In this document: positions 14,646 through 14,770 of the stretch, one piece after another
How the letters are laid out: the number at the start of each line of letters is the position of its first letter
Position numbering within the stretch: position 1 is the first letter of the stretch
From: Holosporales bacterium
Lineage (GTDB): Bacteria > Pseudomonadota > Alphaproteobacteria > BNTO01
Direction: 5' to 3'
Assembly: GCA_031290075.1 (NCBI GenBank)
Contig: JAITOG010000024.1
Span: 1 to 14,770, forward strand
DNA: 14,770 bases
Position numbers and translations under genes: made by a program
The notes under the pieces: model-generated
Seen by the model: only the letters and a program-made list of their open reading frames with translations
What the model was told of the DNA's origin: nothing
The model's database searches: none

Positions 14646-14770
14646 CTTCTGCTTCAGGGCTTTTCAATTCTCGAATAAAAAATCCCCAAATGCGACAAAG
14701 TGTAGTATAAAAACAGATAAGGAAGTATTTATGGAATTATAATAAGAATGGTTACTTTAGCAAATGTTTT
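14646..14770. other. Right-edge sequence without a supported gene
   Basis: The remaining bases are AT-rich. A 47-codon open frame (14599-14742) crosses this region, but its composition looks random (Ser/Lys-rich, no motif). AAGGAAG before an ATG at 14731 gives only a three-codon peptide. An ATG at 14749 runs off the edge with too few codons to judge. Confidence 0.4.

Noticed and set aside
1..14770. CRISPR arrays, tRNA or rRNA genes
   Set aside because: No regularly spaced direct repeats and no tRNA- or rRNA-like sequence were seen on either strand by reading.

Overview
This window comes from an AT-rich genome, most likely an alphaproteobacterium and plausibly an intracellular one. RpoB and RpoC have alphaproteobacterial-type starts and lengths (1383 and 1391 residues). 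The gene after rpoC encodes a protein starting MRPRQLPL with a DnaA-type AAA+ core, typical of alphaproteobacterial Hda/HdaA. The noncoding DNA is loose, repeat-rich and contains decayed coding sequence, as in Holosporales or Rickettsiales-type endosymbionts. The order-level placement is inference.

Layout. Bases 1-103 hold the last 33 codons of an unrecognised upstream gene. A clear promoter (196-225) and a probable L1-binding mRNA leader (237-268) then drive the conserved cluster rplK-rplA-rplJ-rplL-rpoB-rpoC (316-11113), all on the plus strand. A probable L10-binding leader lies in the rplA-rplJ gap. These genes make the ribosomal stalk and L1 arm proteins and the beta and beta' subunits of RNA polymerase. 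The stalk and L1 proteins appear to control their own synthesis through the two leaders. A DnaA-related regulator (hda-like, 11132-11980) follows rpoC with an 18-nt gap and probably shares its transcript. A convergent minus-strand gene (12297-13481) encodes a dicarboxylate/amino acid:cation symporter-family carrier with altered key residues.

The notable part is the repeat content after 11.3 kb. A 146-bp element with inverted ends sits in frame inside hda, adding about 49 residues between its Walker A and Walker B motifs. A second, inverted copy lies just downstream at 12001-12280 and is itself split by a 42-bp and a 90-bp insertion, each with a short flanking duplication and each a multiple of three. 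This resembles the behaviour of Rickettsia palindromic elements, which insert into protein-coding genes, but I do not recognise this family. Further on, a 143-bp miniature element (19-bp inverted ends, 9-bp target duplication) is nested in the edge of a 114-bp element with 25-bp inverted ends. The last 750 bases contain what looks like a frameshifted, decayed gene with higher GC than its surroundings.
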